From positions 62,001-126,000 of the forward strand of contig CAVRLB010000003.1 of assembly GCA_963722295.1 (NCBI GenBank): DNA of 64,000 bases, read 5' to 3'. The notes beneath the pieces were generated by a model, which was not told the DNA's origin, did no database searches, and saw nothing but the letters and a program-made list of their open reading frames with translations. This DNA is from Brooklawnia sp032229645. GTDB lineage: Bacteria > Actinomycetota > Actinomycetes > Propionibacteriales > Propionibacteriaceae. The position numbers and the translations under genes were made by a program. Below, piece after piece: positions 26,599-35,339 of this stretch (positions are counted from its first letter, which is position 1; each line of letters opens with the position of its first letter).

Positions 26599-26630
26599 CT
26601 CTTAGGAACTCTTAATGAACTCTCATCAGA
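26591..26630. repeat. 10-bp tandem repeat over the -10 region (CTTAGGAACT-like)
   Basis: Consecutive 10-bp units read CTTAGAATCT, CTTAGGAACT and CTTAATGAAC, with a weaker fourth beginning TCTCA. The CTTA core recurs at exactly 26591, 26601 and 26611, one helical turn apart, and lies across the -10 box and the start of the leader. It is a good candidate for an operator bound by a regulator that tracks one DNA face. Confidence 0.6.
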
Positions 26631-26655
26631 TTCCCGTGAGTGCAAAGGTGGCTCG

Positions 26656-27726
26656 ATGTCCTTCCTACGCCGAATGCTGACGACTGTTGTCGGATCGGGT
26701 GCGGCTGTCGCACTGACCCTGGGTGTGGCGCCCACCGCGCACGCTGAGGACGCGGTCGATGGGGCGCGCAAGGATCTGACGCAGCTGCAGATCGAGGCCG
26801 CCGAGGTCCAACGCGGCCTCGAGACCTCACAGCAGGAGCAGGCCAATGCTCAACGTCAGTATGACCTGACAACGCAGGATCTCGCCGACCAGCAGGCGCT
26901 GGTCGAGTCCATGCGCGTTCAGGTCGGACGGGTGGCCACCGCAGCGCGCCAGCAGGCAGCAGGTCTGGGTACCGCCAAGCTGCTGTTCACCGCTGATTCC
27001 GAAGACTCCTTTCTTGCCGATTTGACGGTGATGCAGTCGGTCACCGCGATCACCGATGAGCAGTTGACCCGGTTCGCTGCCGAGGGGGCCCGGCTTGCCG
27101 AGCTGGAAGACAGCCAAGCGAGTGCGTTGGAGAAGGTCAACGCCGAGGTGTCGGAGCAGACGAAGCTGTCTGCCGAGTACGACACGAAGGTCGCCGACGC
27201 CACAGAAATCGTCAATCGGCTGAATCAGCAGCAGAAGGACCGGCTGGCCCAGGCGCAAAACGATGCGATCCTGGCGCAGAACGCGGCTCTGTTCGCCGCC
27301 AATGACACGAATGTCAGCCGGGACAGTCTCAACCTGCCGACCGGCTCGTCCCAAGGCATCTGGCCGACCAGCGGGCCGATCACCTCGCCGTTCGGTTACC
27401 GTACCAATCCCATTGGTGGGTACACCGAGTTGCACGACGGTGTCGACATCGGCGGAGCCTGCAGCACTCCGGTAGTGGCTTCGTGGACGGGTGTGGTCCT
27501 CAGCGCCCGCGTCGAGGGCGGCTGGGGCAATCGCATCATCGTCGACGGCGGCGCCTATAAGACTGCCTACGCCCACCTGCAGTCCATGTCGGTCAGCGCC
27601 GGGCAGGTCGTGACGGCAGGCCAGGTCATCGGCGCGATCGGCACCACCGGCTACTCGACCGGTTGTCATCTGCACTACAGCACCTGGGTGAATGGGCAGC
27701 TCGTCGATCCGCAGTCGGTCTTCTGA
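26656..27726 (+). CDS. Secreted M23 family peptidoglycan endopeptidase
   Basis: A 356-residue exported hydrolase. Residues 1-31 are a Sec signal peptide (VGSGAAVALTLGVAPTAHA, cleavage before ED). Residues about 32-215 form a long coiled coil (FtsX-partner-like, EnvC/RipC style). The C-terminal LytM domain has HDGVDIG and HLHYS zinc ligands, cutting peptide cross-links of the cell wall. AAAGGTGG is the ribosome binding site. The promoter and 10-bp repeats upstream suggest tight control. A coiled coil plus active LytM fits a cell-division or wall-remodelling hydrolase. Confidence 0.9.
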   Translation: MSFLRRMLTTVVGSGAAVALTLGVAPTAHAEDAVDGARKDLTQLQIEAAEVQRGLETSQQEQANAQRQYDLTTQDLADQQALVESMRVQVGRVATAARQQAAGLGTAKLLFTADSEDSFLADLTVMQSVTAITDEQLTRFAAEGARLAELEDSQASALEKVNAEVSEQTKLSAEYDTKVADATEIVNRLNQQQKDRLAQAQNDAILAQNAALFAANDTNVSRDSLNLPTGSSQGIWPTSGPITSPFGYRTNPIGGYTELHDGVDIGGACSTPVVASWTGVVLSARVEGGWGNRIIVDGGAYKTAYAHLQSMSVSAGQVVTAGQVIGAIGTTGYSTGCHLHYSTWVNGQLVDPQSVF

Positions 27727-27786
27727 TCCGGCGCCCGTAGACTCGCTGCGTATGGAAGGCCATCTCGCGCTCGGCGGCACGAACCG

Positions 27787-28887
27787 GTGAACCGGACGGA
27801 TCGCCCAAGATGGGTGGCGACCGTACTTGTCGGTGCCGCGATACTGGTCGGTTGCTCGTCCACACCGGTGGTTGCCACCCCGGATACGAATGCCACCGCG
27901 AGCGGCATCATCGACGCGCTGAACACCGATGATCAGACCTCGTTCACCCACCTCTTCGCCCGCAGCGCGAGCCCTGAGCGAGTGCAGGGGCTGTGGGCCA
28001 ACCTGATAGCGATCCGACTGCTCAGTATCACCGCGCAGCCGGACGGGTCCTGGCAGACCGCCTGGCAGCTACCCGGGGAGCAGGGGATCGCGACGCATCT
28101 GGTCGAACCCCGATGGCTTTGCGACGCCGAGAGCTGCCTGCTCGAAGACATCGGCCCGCGATCGGGTTCTCCGGCGCCCATCTGGCTGGGCGAGGCCATC
28201 GGCGTTCGTCAGACCGCCGGCGTGACACTTGTCGGTGCCGGCGACTTGACGCAATGGGCGGACCCGGCCGAACGAGCAGCGGAATTCGTCGGTGACCAAC
28301 AGGTTGCCGGCCTGATTCGTCCTGCCGATACGCAGGTGATCGAAGTGCCCGCAGACAGTCGCGATTTCGAGCAGGTGATGGGCGCGTCGATCTTCGATTT
28401 CGCGGACACCGGCGCGCTCACCTGGATGGCCGACAGTGGCGGGACCGCTCCCCAGGGGGAGACGGCGCCCGCCCGCATCGTCGTCAACCCGGTGGTCACC
28501 GAGCAGGCGAACGCCGATTCGCGCTACCTGCTGCTGGTGCACGAACAGACTCATGCAGCGACCAGCTGGTTGGGGCATCCGGCGTTCGGGCGGCTGTGGC
28601 TCAGCGAGGGGCTGGCCGAGTGGATGATGCTGCAGGCGTCGCCCGAGGCCCAGCAGCGCAGTGACCAGGCCTTGACCGATGCCTGCCCGTTGACGCCGGT
28701 GCCCCCGGCCGACGCCGACTTCAGTGACCCGGCGAAGGCCGATCTGGCCTACGCGTGGAGCGCGGCCGCGGTGGGCCGGCTGATCGATCGCCCAGCTGCC
28801 GCCTCGGTGATCGGCACCCTGTGGAGCAGCCCCGATACCCCCGATGCCGATCTTGAGCTCGGGTCGCCGCCGGTCGGCTGCCCGTAG
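27787..28887 (+). CDS. Lipoprotein with gluzincin-like (HExxH) peptidase motif
   Basis: A 366-residue protein. Residues 1-23 form a lipoprotein signal with lipobox LVGC (Cys23). The middle part is not recognised. Near residue 255 it has LLLVHEQTHAATSWLG, an HExxH zinc motif, and about 20 residues further SEGLAEWMML, the ExxxE-type third ligand of gluzincins (peptidase-MA-like). It is therefore a candidate envelope metallopeptidase. It follows the M23 gene by 60 bases and could be cotranscribed. GTG 27787 is the start. Activity is inferred from motif only. Confidence 0.75.
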   Translation: MNRTDRPRWVATVLVGAAILVGCSSTPVVATPDTNATASGIIDALNTDDQTSFTHLFARSASPERVQGLWANLIAIRLLSITAQPDGSWQTAWQLPGEQGIATHLVEPRWLCDAESCLLEDIGPRSGSPAPIWLGEAIGVRQTAGVTLVGAGDLTQWADPAERAAEFVGDQQVAGLIRPADTQVIEVPADSRDFEQVMGASIFDFADTGALTWMADSGGTAPQGETAPARIVVNPVVTEQANADSRYLLLVHEQTHAATSWLGHPAFGRLWLSEGLAEWMMLQASPEAQQRSDQALTDACPLTPVPPADADFSDPAKADLAYAWSAAAVGRLIDRPAAASVIGTLWSSPDTPDADLELGSPPVGCP

Positions 28888-28921
28888 ACCCGGTCGCCAG
28901 TGGACGAGGTCAACCTCAGCA

Positions 28922-29371
28922 TCACAGCCGCGCGCCGTCCCCATCGATCTCGCCATGCCGAGGCAGCGTGGAGGCCAGCACGATCAGCCCGCCGCCGACG
29001 CAAACCAGTGTGACGACCGAAACCCACAGTGCAGGACGCCAGCCGGCCAGCACGAGAGCGCCGACGATCACGGCGATGACGATCAGCAAGGCACCGGTCA
29101 GCCGTCGTGGTCCCGGACGACCAGGAGCCGCCAGTTCGGGAGGTATCCAATGCTCGACGTCATCGTCGGTCAATTCGGCTTCGTCGAGTGCGCGTTGCAG
29201 GCTGAAGAAGTCATCTATCACCGGCTGCCGGGCGGTTGCGGGTCTGACGGGAGGTAACGGATCGATGACCCGGGCGCCGGGAAACTCCGGCCCATCCGAG
29301 TCGCCGAATTCGGCCTTGATCAGCTCGGCAAATCGCTGATCGGTGTCGTCTGACTGAAAGCTGTCGTTCAT
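28922..29371 (-). CDS. Two-helix membrane protein, conserved hypothetical
   Basis: About 149 residues. The N-terminal 90 are acidic and soluble (SFQSDDTDQRFAELIKAEFGD, then VIDDFFSLQRALDEAELTDDDVEHW). Two membrane helices follow (about 100-118 and 121-140), with a short tail. The start at 29371 is chosen because the resembling actinobacterial proteins begin with this segment. It is convergent with the lipoprotein gene. Function unknown. Confidence 0.7.
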   Translation of the reverse strand: MNDSFQSDDTDQRFAELIKAEFGDSDGPEFPGARVIDPLPPVRPATARQPVIDDFFSLQRALDEAELTDDDVEHWIPPELAAPGRPGPRRLTGALLIVIAVIVGALVLAGWRPALWVSVVTLVCVGGGLIVLASTLPRHGEIDGDGARL

Positions 29372-29585
29372 CTTGGGGCTCGCAACCTCGTTGTCACTAC
29401 CGCACTGGTTGATATCGTCCACCCTAGTCGCGGCTGTTGCCGATAGCCAGGCCGGGTCTGGCAACGAGCTACGTCGATAGCGAAAGCGGTTCGAGACCCA
29501 ATTTGTTGGGCTTGGCCGGGTGCGGCAGAACCAGCGGTCGCGTGACTAGAGTGGTGCGGGTAGCTCAAGCCCTAAGGAGGACCCG

Positions 29586-30386
29586 GTGACCGCCTGGTAC
29601 AGCTTCTTCAAGACGACACTTGTTCGTCCCGCGGTCAAGTGGTGGTTCCGCGTGACGATCGAGGGCACCGAGAAGATCCCCGAAGGCGGCTGCGTGCTGG
29701 CCGCCAACCATCTGGACGCCGGCGACACATTCAGCCTCCCCGCGCTCATCAAGCCGACGACCACCTTTCCGGCCAAGAAAGAGCTGTTCATGGGAAAGAG
29801 CGTCAAAGGCCGAGTAGTGGCGTGGTTTCTCACGGTCGTCGGACAGGCCCCGATCGACCGCTCGGGCGGACGGGCCAGCGTGGCCGGACTCGGCTCGGTC
29901 GAAGACAAGCTTGATGCCGGCGGTGTCGTGGCGATCTTCCCCGAGGGCACCCGCAGCCCCGACGGCCGGATGTACAAGGGCCACACCGGCGTCGCCAGAC
30001 TCGCGCTGGCAAGCGGCAAACCGGTGCTCCCGGTGGCGATGATCAACACGCAGATGGTGAAATCCAAACTGGGTATCCCGACCATGCGCGGCGCCCGTAT
30101 CGTCATCGGAGATCCAATGGAGTTCAACGAGTACGCGGACCGGATCGGCGACCTCCACGTGCTGCGTTGGGTCACCAACGAGGTGATGGGCGCGATCCAG
30201 CAGATGACCGGGCAGACCTACGTGGATGTCTATGCGTCGCGGGTCAAGCGGGGCGACCTGCGGAACGCCGATGTGGCCGGGCACATCCTCGACCACCCCA
30301 ATCAGAATCAGACCAGGCCTGTTCCGGCCGTCGACCTGCCGATCGCCCAAGACAGCACTGCGGACGAGCCCGCCGCGGGGGAGTGA
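29586..30386 (+). CDS. plsC: Lysophospholipid acyltransferase (PlsC family)
   Basis: A 266-residue 1-acyl-glycerol-3-phosphate acyltransferase-like enzyme that adds the second acyl chain in phosphatidic acid synthesis. The catalytic NHxxxxD box is N41-H42...D47 (NHLDAGD); block III is FPEGTRSPDG near 119. AAGGAGG precedes GTG 29586, the best ribosome binding site in the window. The paralogous gene starts six bases after the stop, then the MacS/MacR pair, so one operon for membrane and envelope homeostasis is likely. Confidence 0.9.
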   Translation: MTAWYSFFKTTLVRPAVKWWFRVTIEGTEKIPEGGCVLAANHLDAGDTFSLPALIKPTTTFPAKKELFMGKSVKGRVVAWFLTVVGQAPIDRSGGRASVAGLGSVEDKLDAGGVVAIFPEGTRSPDGRMYKGHTGVARLALASGKPVLPVAMINTQMVKSKLGIPTMRGARIVIGDPMEFNEYADRIGDLHVLRWVTNEVMGAIQQMTGQTYVDVYASRVKRGDLRNADVAGHILDHPNQNQTRPVPAVDLPIAQDSTADEPAAGE

Positions 30387-30392
30387 CCGACG

Positions 30393-31271
30393 ATGCCCGT
30401 ACTACCCCGTGACCTGGCGAGCGTGCGACAGTCAGCCGGCCGGTTGCGGCACCCGTGGAGGATCGATGTCGACCACCTTGAACGGCTCCCCGAAGGCGGC
30501 TGCATCCTTGCCGTCAACAGGGTCAGCCCCTTCGATCATCTGAATGTCACGGCATCGTTGGGGCGCGATGCCACCGTGGTCGTCGATTCTGGTGACCGGC
30601 GCCGGGTGATTCCGGGGCTGCGTCAGACCGACTGGGACGAGCATCCCGATGTTCACCGAAGCCCGGCTGCGCTGCTGATGCGGGGTGAGGTCGTGGTGGT
30701 CTTCCCGGAAGGCGCCAGCGACGGTGACGGAGCGGTCCACAAAGGCCACGCGCGGTTCGCCGCTGTGGGACTGTCTACCGGCACTCCGATCGTGCCCGCC
30801 GCGCTCATCCCGTTGACCACCCACGACTCATTGCCGGAGTTGCGCTACCGGCTGCGGATCGGAGAACCCATCGCGACTTCTCGGTTCGCCGACGACCAGT
30901 TGCCAAGCGACGTGCTCGAGGGGTTCGTGCTGAGAGGGCTGACCGACCTGGTGATGACACGGATCAGCCAGCTGGCTGGCCGCCGCTATCTCGACTCTTA
31001 TGCGGACGGCGGCCGCAAGAAGCGGAGGCCGGGGCAGCCCGTCAGGCTCTCCGAATGGCGTGAGCTCAGGGCCGAACGCCGGGCTGCCGAAGAACAGCGC
31101 CGGGCATCCGAAGCCGAACTGGCGCGGCTGCTCGACGAACAGGACGCGGTCATCATGGACGAGGCCATTGAGGCAGCGCGTCAGCAGGCCGAGCGCGCCG
31201 CATTGGCCGAACGGCAGGCCCGCGCTCGCAGACGCAGCGGTCAAGCCACGGCTGCGCCGATCGATGAGTAG
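30393..31271 (+). CDS. PlsC-like protein lacking the catalytic histidine
   Basis: A 292-residue paralogue of the previous gene. RLPEGGCILAVN and FPEGASDGDGAVHKGHARFA align with it, but the catalytic box reads NRVSPFD, with Arg43 where His is required. It is thus probably inactive as an acyltransferase, and may be a lipid-binding or regulatory partner. The C-terminal 70 residues form a charged Ala/Arg-rich coiled coil (RAERRAAEEQRRASEAELARL) absent from ordinary PlsC. The stop overlaps the start of the kinase gene by eight bases. Confidence 0.8.
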   Translation: MPVLPRDLASVRQSAGRLRHPWRIDVDHLERLPEGGCILAVNRVSPFDHLNVTASLGRDATVVVDSGDRRRVIPGLRQTDWDEHPDVHRSPAALLMRGEVVVVFPEGASDGDGAVHKGHARFAAVGLSTGTPIVPAALIPLTTHDSLPELRYRLRIGEPIATSRFADDQLPSDVLEGFVLRGLTDLVMTRISQLAGRRYLDSYADGGRKKRRPGQPVRLSEWRELRAERRAAEEQRRASEAELARLLDEQDAVIMDEAIEAARQQAERAALAERQARARRRSGQATAAPIDE

Positions 31272-32415
31272 CGAGCAGATCCTCCCGGGAGATCCGAGCC
31301 TGCTGCGCACGATTTATCGTGCCGCGGGCTGGGCCCGGATCGCCCTGGTCGTGCACATGATCGTGGTCAATGGCATGCGGGCCTCGCAGGTGCGCCAACC
31401 GGGCCTGCTGATGCTTGCTTGTCTGATGGCTGCCGGTTGGTCGGTGGCGGCCTGCTTTCTCAATCTGCGGTCCAGATGGCGTACCCGATGGCTGATGTTG
31501 CTGGATATGGCGATCACGTTGGCGGTGGTGGGCAGTTCCCGCCTGGTGCTCGGTGTCGACTTGCTGCGGGAGAGCTATTTGGGTCTGGCCTGCTATTGGA
31601 TGCTGGCGGCCCCGGCGGTGCTGGCGATCTGGCGCGGTCCACTCGCCGGACTGATCGGCGGTGTTCTGGTGGGCTCCGTGCAGTTCCTGCAGGCACCGTC
31701 GCTGGCGCCGCGAGCGTGGGGCGACGTTCTGTTGATGGCGGCGATTCCGACTTTCATCGGGCTGGTCGTCCGCCAGCTCAGCAGCGCTATCGCCGACCGC
31801 GACCGCAATTTGGCCACCGTGGCGGCTCTCGAGGAGCGCGAGCGACTGAACCGGATCGTCCACGACGGCGTGCTTCAGGTGCTCGCGATGGTCGCTCGCG
31901 AAGGGGCCGAACTCGGTCCGCGCGGGCAGTTGCTGGCCTCCCTGGCACTTCGGCAAGAAGACCAGCTACGCGCCACATTGCAGGACCGGCGGGTTGACAT
32001 CCAGGGAGGCGGCTTCCTCGATGTCAACACGACCGATGTCACGATCATGCTCGAGAAGCACCAAAGCGACACTGTGACGGTCGCAACCATGGCAGGTCAG
32101 CTCAACATGGCGGACGCCCGGGCCAAAGAACTGGATAGGGTGATCAGCGAGGTGCTGGCGAATGTCAGCAAGCACGCGGGCCCGGGAGCCCATGCCTGGA
32201 TCCTGCTGGAGCAGGAGGGCAATGAACTGATCATCTCGGTCCGCGACGATGGTGTGGGAGTCACCCAGGAGCAGCTGGATGCGGCCGCAGCCGCCGGCCG
32301 GCTCGGGGTGAAGGAGTCGGTGATCGGACGAGTCATCGATCTGGGCGGCACATCGACACTGACCACCTCACCGGGATCGGGCACGGAGTGGGAGTTCCGG
32401 ATGCCACTTGAGTGA
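31264..32415 (+). CDS. macS: MacS-type sensor histidine kinase
   Basis: A 383-residue membrane kinase. Four to six hydrophobic segments fill residues 15-170 (a DUF5931-type sensor), followed by a HisKA_3 helix with the phospho-acceptor His in LNRIVHDGVLQVLAMV, and an HATPase domain (EVLANVSKHAGPG N box, VRDDGVGV G1 box, GSGTEWEF G2). This matches the MacS family of Actinobacteria, known in Streptomyces to control morphogenesis and antibiotic output. It overlaps the upstream gene by eight bases and precedes its response regulator. Signal unknown, presumably in the membrane. Confidence 0.87.
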   Translation: MSSEQILPGDPSLLRTIYRAAGWARIALVVHMIVVNGMRASQVRQPGLLMLACLMAAGWSVAACFLNLRSRWRTRWLMLLDMAITLAVVGSSRLVLGVDLLRESYLGLACYWMLAAPAVLAIWRGPLAGLIGGVLVGSVQFLQAPSLAPRAWGDVLLMAAIPTFIGLVVRQLSSAIADRDRNLATVAALEERERLNRIVHDGVLQVLAMVAREGAELGPRGQLLASLALRQEDQLRATLQDRRVDIQGGGFLDVNTTDVTIMLEKHQSDTVTVATMAGQLNMADARAKELDRVISEVLANVSKHAGPGAHAWILLEQEGNELIISVRDDGVGVTQEQLDAAAAAGRLGVKESVIGRVIDLGGTSTLTTSPGSGTEWEFRMPLE

Positions 32416-32526
32416 AGCTGTGCGGCAGTCCTCATTCCTCACAGGCTCGGGGAAGACCACCGTTGGACCCTGGCCACGACACAATAGTGAGACGTGTTCT
32501 TAGTCAGTAAACGCAGGAGGCATCTG

Positions 32527-33192
32527 ATGCCAGTCGATCCGTTCCCGTCCGGTCTGCGCGTCATGTTGGTGGACGATCACCCTTTTTGGATCGACGCGCT
32601 GGGCGAGGACCTCACCGAAATGGGCTGCGAGGTGGTCGCCGTCGCCTACGCGGGCAACCAGGTGATGGACCGCGCCAGGGTCACTCACCCCGATGTCGTG
32701 GTGATGGATCTCAACATTCCGCATCCCGATGGCGCTACCTGCACCCAGATGCTGACCAGTGATTTCCCGGATGTGAAGGTGCTGGTCATGTCGGCGTCGG
32801 GAGAGCGCGACGACGTGCTGCGTGCGGTCAAGGCGGGCGCCAGCGGATACGTGCTGAAGTCGGCCACCAAACAAGAACTACTGGACGCGGTCCGCAAGAC
32901 CGCGGAAGGCGAGGCGGTCTTCACGGCCACCCTGGCCGGCCTGGTACTCGGCGAGTACCGCCGGATGGCCAACAACCCGGGGCCGGCGGACGACAGCCCG
33001 GCCCTCACTCCGCGCGAGGCCGATGTGCTGCGGCTGGTCGCCAAGGGATTGAGCTATCGCGACATCGCTGAGCAACTCTTCGTCAGTCACCGCACCGTGC
33101 AGAACCATGTGCAGAATGTGCTGCGCAAGCTTCAGCTACACAACCGGGTCGAGCTGACCCGCTATGCCATTCAGCAGGGCCTGGACGCATAG
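32527..33192 (+). CDS. macR: MacR-type NarL/LuxR response regulator
   Basis: A 221-residue response regulator. The receiver has the acidic pair DDH, the phospho-acceptor Asp in VVVMDLNIP, and the conserved Thr/Ser and Lys (MSASG, YVLKSAT). The output is a LuxR-type HTH (LTPREADVLRLVAKGLSYRDIAEQLFVSHRTVQNHV). ATG 32527 is chosen over upstream ones because AGGAGG lies at 32513-32518. It follows the kinase by 111 bases. No TGAGTAC-type palindrome, the site known for Streptomyces MacR, was found in the spacers here. Confidence 0.9.
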   Translation: MPVDPFPSGLRVMLVDDHPFWIDALGEDLTEMGCEVVAVAYAGNQVMDRARVTHPDVVVMDLNIPHPDGATCTQMLTSDFPDVKVLVMSASGERDDVLRAVKAGASGYVLKSATKQELLDAVRKTAEGEAVFTATLAGLVLGEYRRMANNPGPADDSPALTPREADVLRLVAKGLSYRDIAEQLFVSHRTVQNHVQNVLRKLQLHNRVELTRYAIQQGLDA

Positions 33193-33202
33193 GGTCCAGC
33201 CC

Positions 33203-33244
33203 CTGGAGGACCTCCAGCGCGCTGCAGGTTCGGTCACCGTGACC
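33203..33244. promoter_or_regulatory. Two short palindromes before the DAHP synthase gene
   Basis: CTGGAGG-A-CCTCCAG (33203-33217) and GGTCACCGTGACC (33232-33244) are both perfect inverted repeats in the 82-base spacer between macR and aroG. The first could be a weak macR terminator; the second resembles an operator. Neither is followed by a T-run. Confidence 0.35.
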
Positions 33245-33274
33245 CGGATTGGGCGCAACCGATAGTCTGGCATC

Positions 33275-34660
33275 GTGTCTGAGCTGATCCCGTCCTTGGC
33301 CGAGTTGCATGCGATGCCTCAAGTGCAGCAGCCCACCTATGCCGATCCCGAACGGCTCAACTGGGTGGTGAACCGGCTGCGCGAGTTGCCCCCGCTGGTC
33401 TTTGCCGGTGAGTGCGACGACCTGCGCGAACGGATCGCCAAAGTCGCAGACCGGCAGGCATTCATCCTGCAGGGAGGCGATTGCGCCGAGACCTTCGACG
33501 GGGTGCGCGCCGACAACATCAAGGCGAAGCTGCGCGTCCTGCTGTCGATGAGCGTGGTGCTCACCTACGCCGCGCAGGTTCCGGTGGTCAAGGTCGGACG
33601 CATCGCCGGCCAGTACGCCAAACCGCGTTCGAAGGACACCGAGACCCGCGGCGGCATCACGTTGCCGGCCTACCGCGGCGATGCCGTGAACGGTTTCGAC
33701 TTCACCCCCGAGTCCAGACGGCACGATCCTGAGCGGCTGATGCGCATGTACAACGCCTCGGCGGCCACGCTCAACCTGGTGCGTGCCTTCGTCACCGGCG
33801 GGTTTGCCGACATCCGCCAGTTGCACGCCTGGAATGCCAGCTTCGTGCAGGATTCACGCATCGAGCACCGCTACGAACAGATCGCCGGCGAGATCGAGCG
33901 GGCGCTCGGCTTCATGCTGGCCTGTGGGGTGGAGGACCGTACCTTGTCGGTCGTCGACTTCTACGCTTCCCACGAGGCGTTGCTGCTCGACTATGAGTAC
34001 GCCATGACCCGCATCGATTCCCGTAGTCAGCTGCCCTATGACACGTCCGGTCATATGGTCTGGATAGGGGAACGCACCCGCCAACCCGACGGCGCCCAGG
34101 TGGAGTTGCTGAGCCGGGTGGCCAATCCGCTGGGCATCAAGCTGGGCCCGTCCAGCAGTGGCGTTGACGCGTTGCAGATCGCCGATCGGCTCGACCCGAA
34201 TCGGGTGCCCGGACGCATCACCTTCATCACCCGGATGGGCGCCGACAAGGTGCGGGACAAGCTGCCGCCGATCATCGAGGCGGTCGAGCAGTCCGGACGC
34301 AAGGTGGCGTGGGTCTGCGATCCGATGCACGGCAATACCTTCGAGACCGACAACGGCTACAAGACCCGCAGCTATGCCGCCGTGGTCGAAGAACTCAACG
34401 GCTTCTTCGACGTGCATGACAAACTGGGAACCTGGCCCGGCGGCGTTCATGTCGAGCTGACCGGCGACGATGTCACCGAATGCCTGGGTGGGGCCTTCCA
34501 GCTCTCGGAGACCGATCTGGACTCGCGTTACGAGACAGCCTGCGACCCGCGGCTGAACCGCAGCCAGAGCCTGGAGCTGGCCTTCATGATCGCCGAGCGG
34601 CTCAACCAGAGCCGCGAGTTGCGGCGCGAACCTCTGCAGGTTCCCGACTGGAACGAATAA
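33275..34660 (+). CDS. aroG: Class II 3-deoxy-7-phosphoheptulonate synthase
   Basis: A 461-residue enzyme joining PEP and erythrose 4-phosphate, the first step of the shikimate route. The plant-like class II signatures are VFAGECDDLRERIA, FILQGGDCAETF, KVGRIAGQYAKPRS and WVCDPMHGNTF. Class II enzymes of this type in mycobacteria form a complex with chorismate mutase and are inhibited by aromatic amino acids; that is known for the family. The GTG start has a poor ribosome binding site. Confidence 0.95.
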   Translation: MSELIPSLAELHAMPQVQQPTYADPERLNWVVNRLRELPPLVFAGECDDLRERIAKVADRQAFILQGGDCAETFDGVRADNIKAKLRVLLSMSVVLTYAAQVPVVKVGRIAGQYAKPRSKDTETRGGITLPAYRGDAVNGFDFTPESRRHDPERLMRMYNASAATLNLVRAFVTGGFADIRQLHAWNASFVQDSRIEHRYEQIAGEIERALGFMLACGVEDRTLSVVDFYASHEALLLDYEYAMTRIDSRSQLPYDTSGHMVWIGERTRQPDGAQVELLSRVANPLGIKLGPSSSGVDALQIADRLDPNRVPGRITFITRMGADKVRDKLPPIIEAVEQSGRKVAWVCDPMHGNTFETDNGYKTRSYAAVVEELNGFFDVHDKLGTWPGGVHVELTGDDVTECLGGAFQLSETDLDSRYETACDPRLNRSQSLELAFMIAERLNQSRELRREPLQVPDWNE

Positions 34661-34697
34661 TCAAGATCGCTCGGGATCTGCGTGCCATAGTGAAGGC

Positions 34698-35339
34698 ATG
34701 CAGATCAGCCATCTCGGACATTCCTGCGTGCTTATCGAAACCTACGGCCAGCGCGTCCTGATCGATCCCGGCGATTTCAGCACCGCCTGGCGCGGCCTGA
34801 CTGACCTGGACGCTGTGCTGGTCACCCATCAGCATGCCGATCACGCCGATCCGGTCTGGCTGCCCAGGCTCTTGGACGCGAACCCGCAGGCCCTCGTAGC
34901 TGTCGAGTCGAGTGTGGTCGAGATCGTCGAGCTGCCCGAGCGCACCCGCAGACTCGGACCCGGCGAGTCGATCGATCTGGGCTCCTTGACTATCGAGACC
35001 ATCGGGGGACAACACGCGGTGATCCACCGTGACTACCCGCGGATCGGCAATGTCGGCTTCGTCTTCCGCGCCGAATCAGAACCCAGCGTGCTGCATCCCG
35101 GCGACTGCCTGGACGCTGTGGCCGAGGACATCGACATCGCGCTCATCCCGGCCTTCGGCCCGTGGTCGGCGACCAAGGAGACCATCGAGTTCGCCCGCGC
35201 CGTCGGTGCGCCGCGCGGTTTCCTCATTCACGATGGGCTGCTCAATGAGCGGGGTCTGGGTCTGATCGATAAGCACCTAACGGCTCTGAGCCCGACTCGG
35301 CTGGTCGATGTCCGTGACACTCGTCCGTGGGCGGTCTGA
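34698..35339 (+). CDS. MBL-fold metallo-hydrolase
   Basis: A 213-residue beta-lactamase-fold hydrolase of the UlaG/L-ascorbate-lactonase-like group. The metal motif is T-H44-x-H46-x-D48-H49 (THQHADH), with further ligands in GGQHAVIH and HPGDCLD. Substrate unknown. Its last 98 bases overlap the 3' end of the opposite-strand EamA gene, so both transcripts would form a double-stranded tail. Confidence 0.88.
   Translation: MQISHLGHSCVLIETYGQRVLIDPGDFSTAWRGLTDLDAVLVTHQHADHADPVWLPRLLDANPQALVAVESSVVEIVELPERTRRLGPGESIDLGSLTIETIGGQHAVIHRDYPRIGNVGFVFRAESEPSVLHPGDCLDAVAEDIDIALIPAFGPWSATKETIEFARAVGAPRGFLIHDGLLNERGLGLIDKHLTALSPTRLVDVRDTRPWAV

Noticed and set aside
32416..33274. MacR autoregulatory palindrome of the Streptomyces type
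   Set aside because: No TGAGTAC-N2-GTACTCA-like sequence occurs in the spacers flanking macR.
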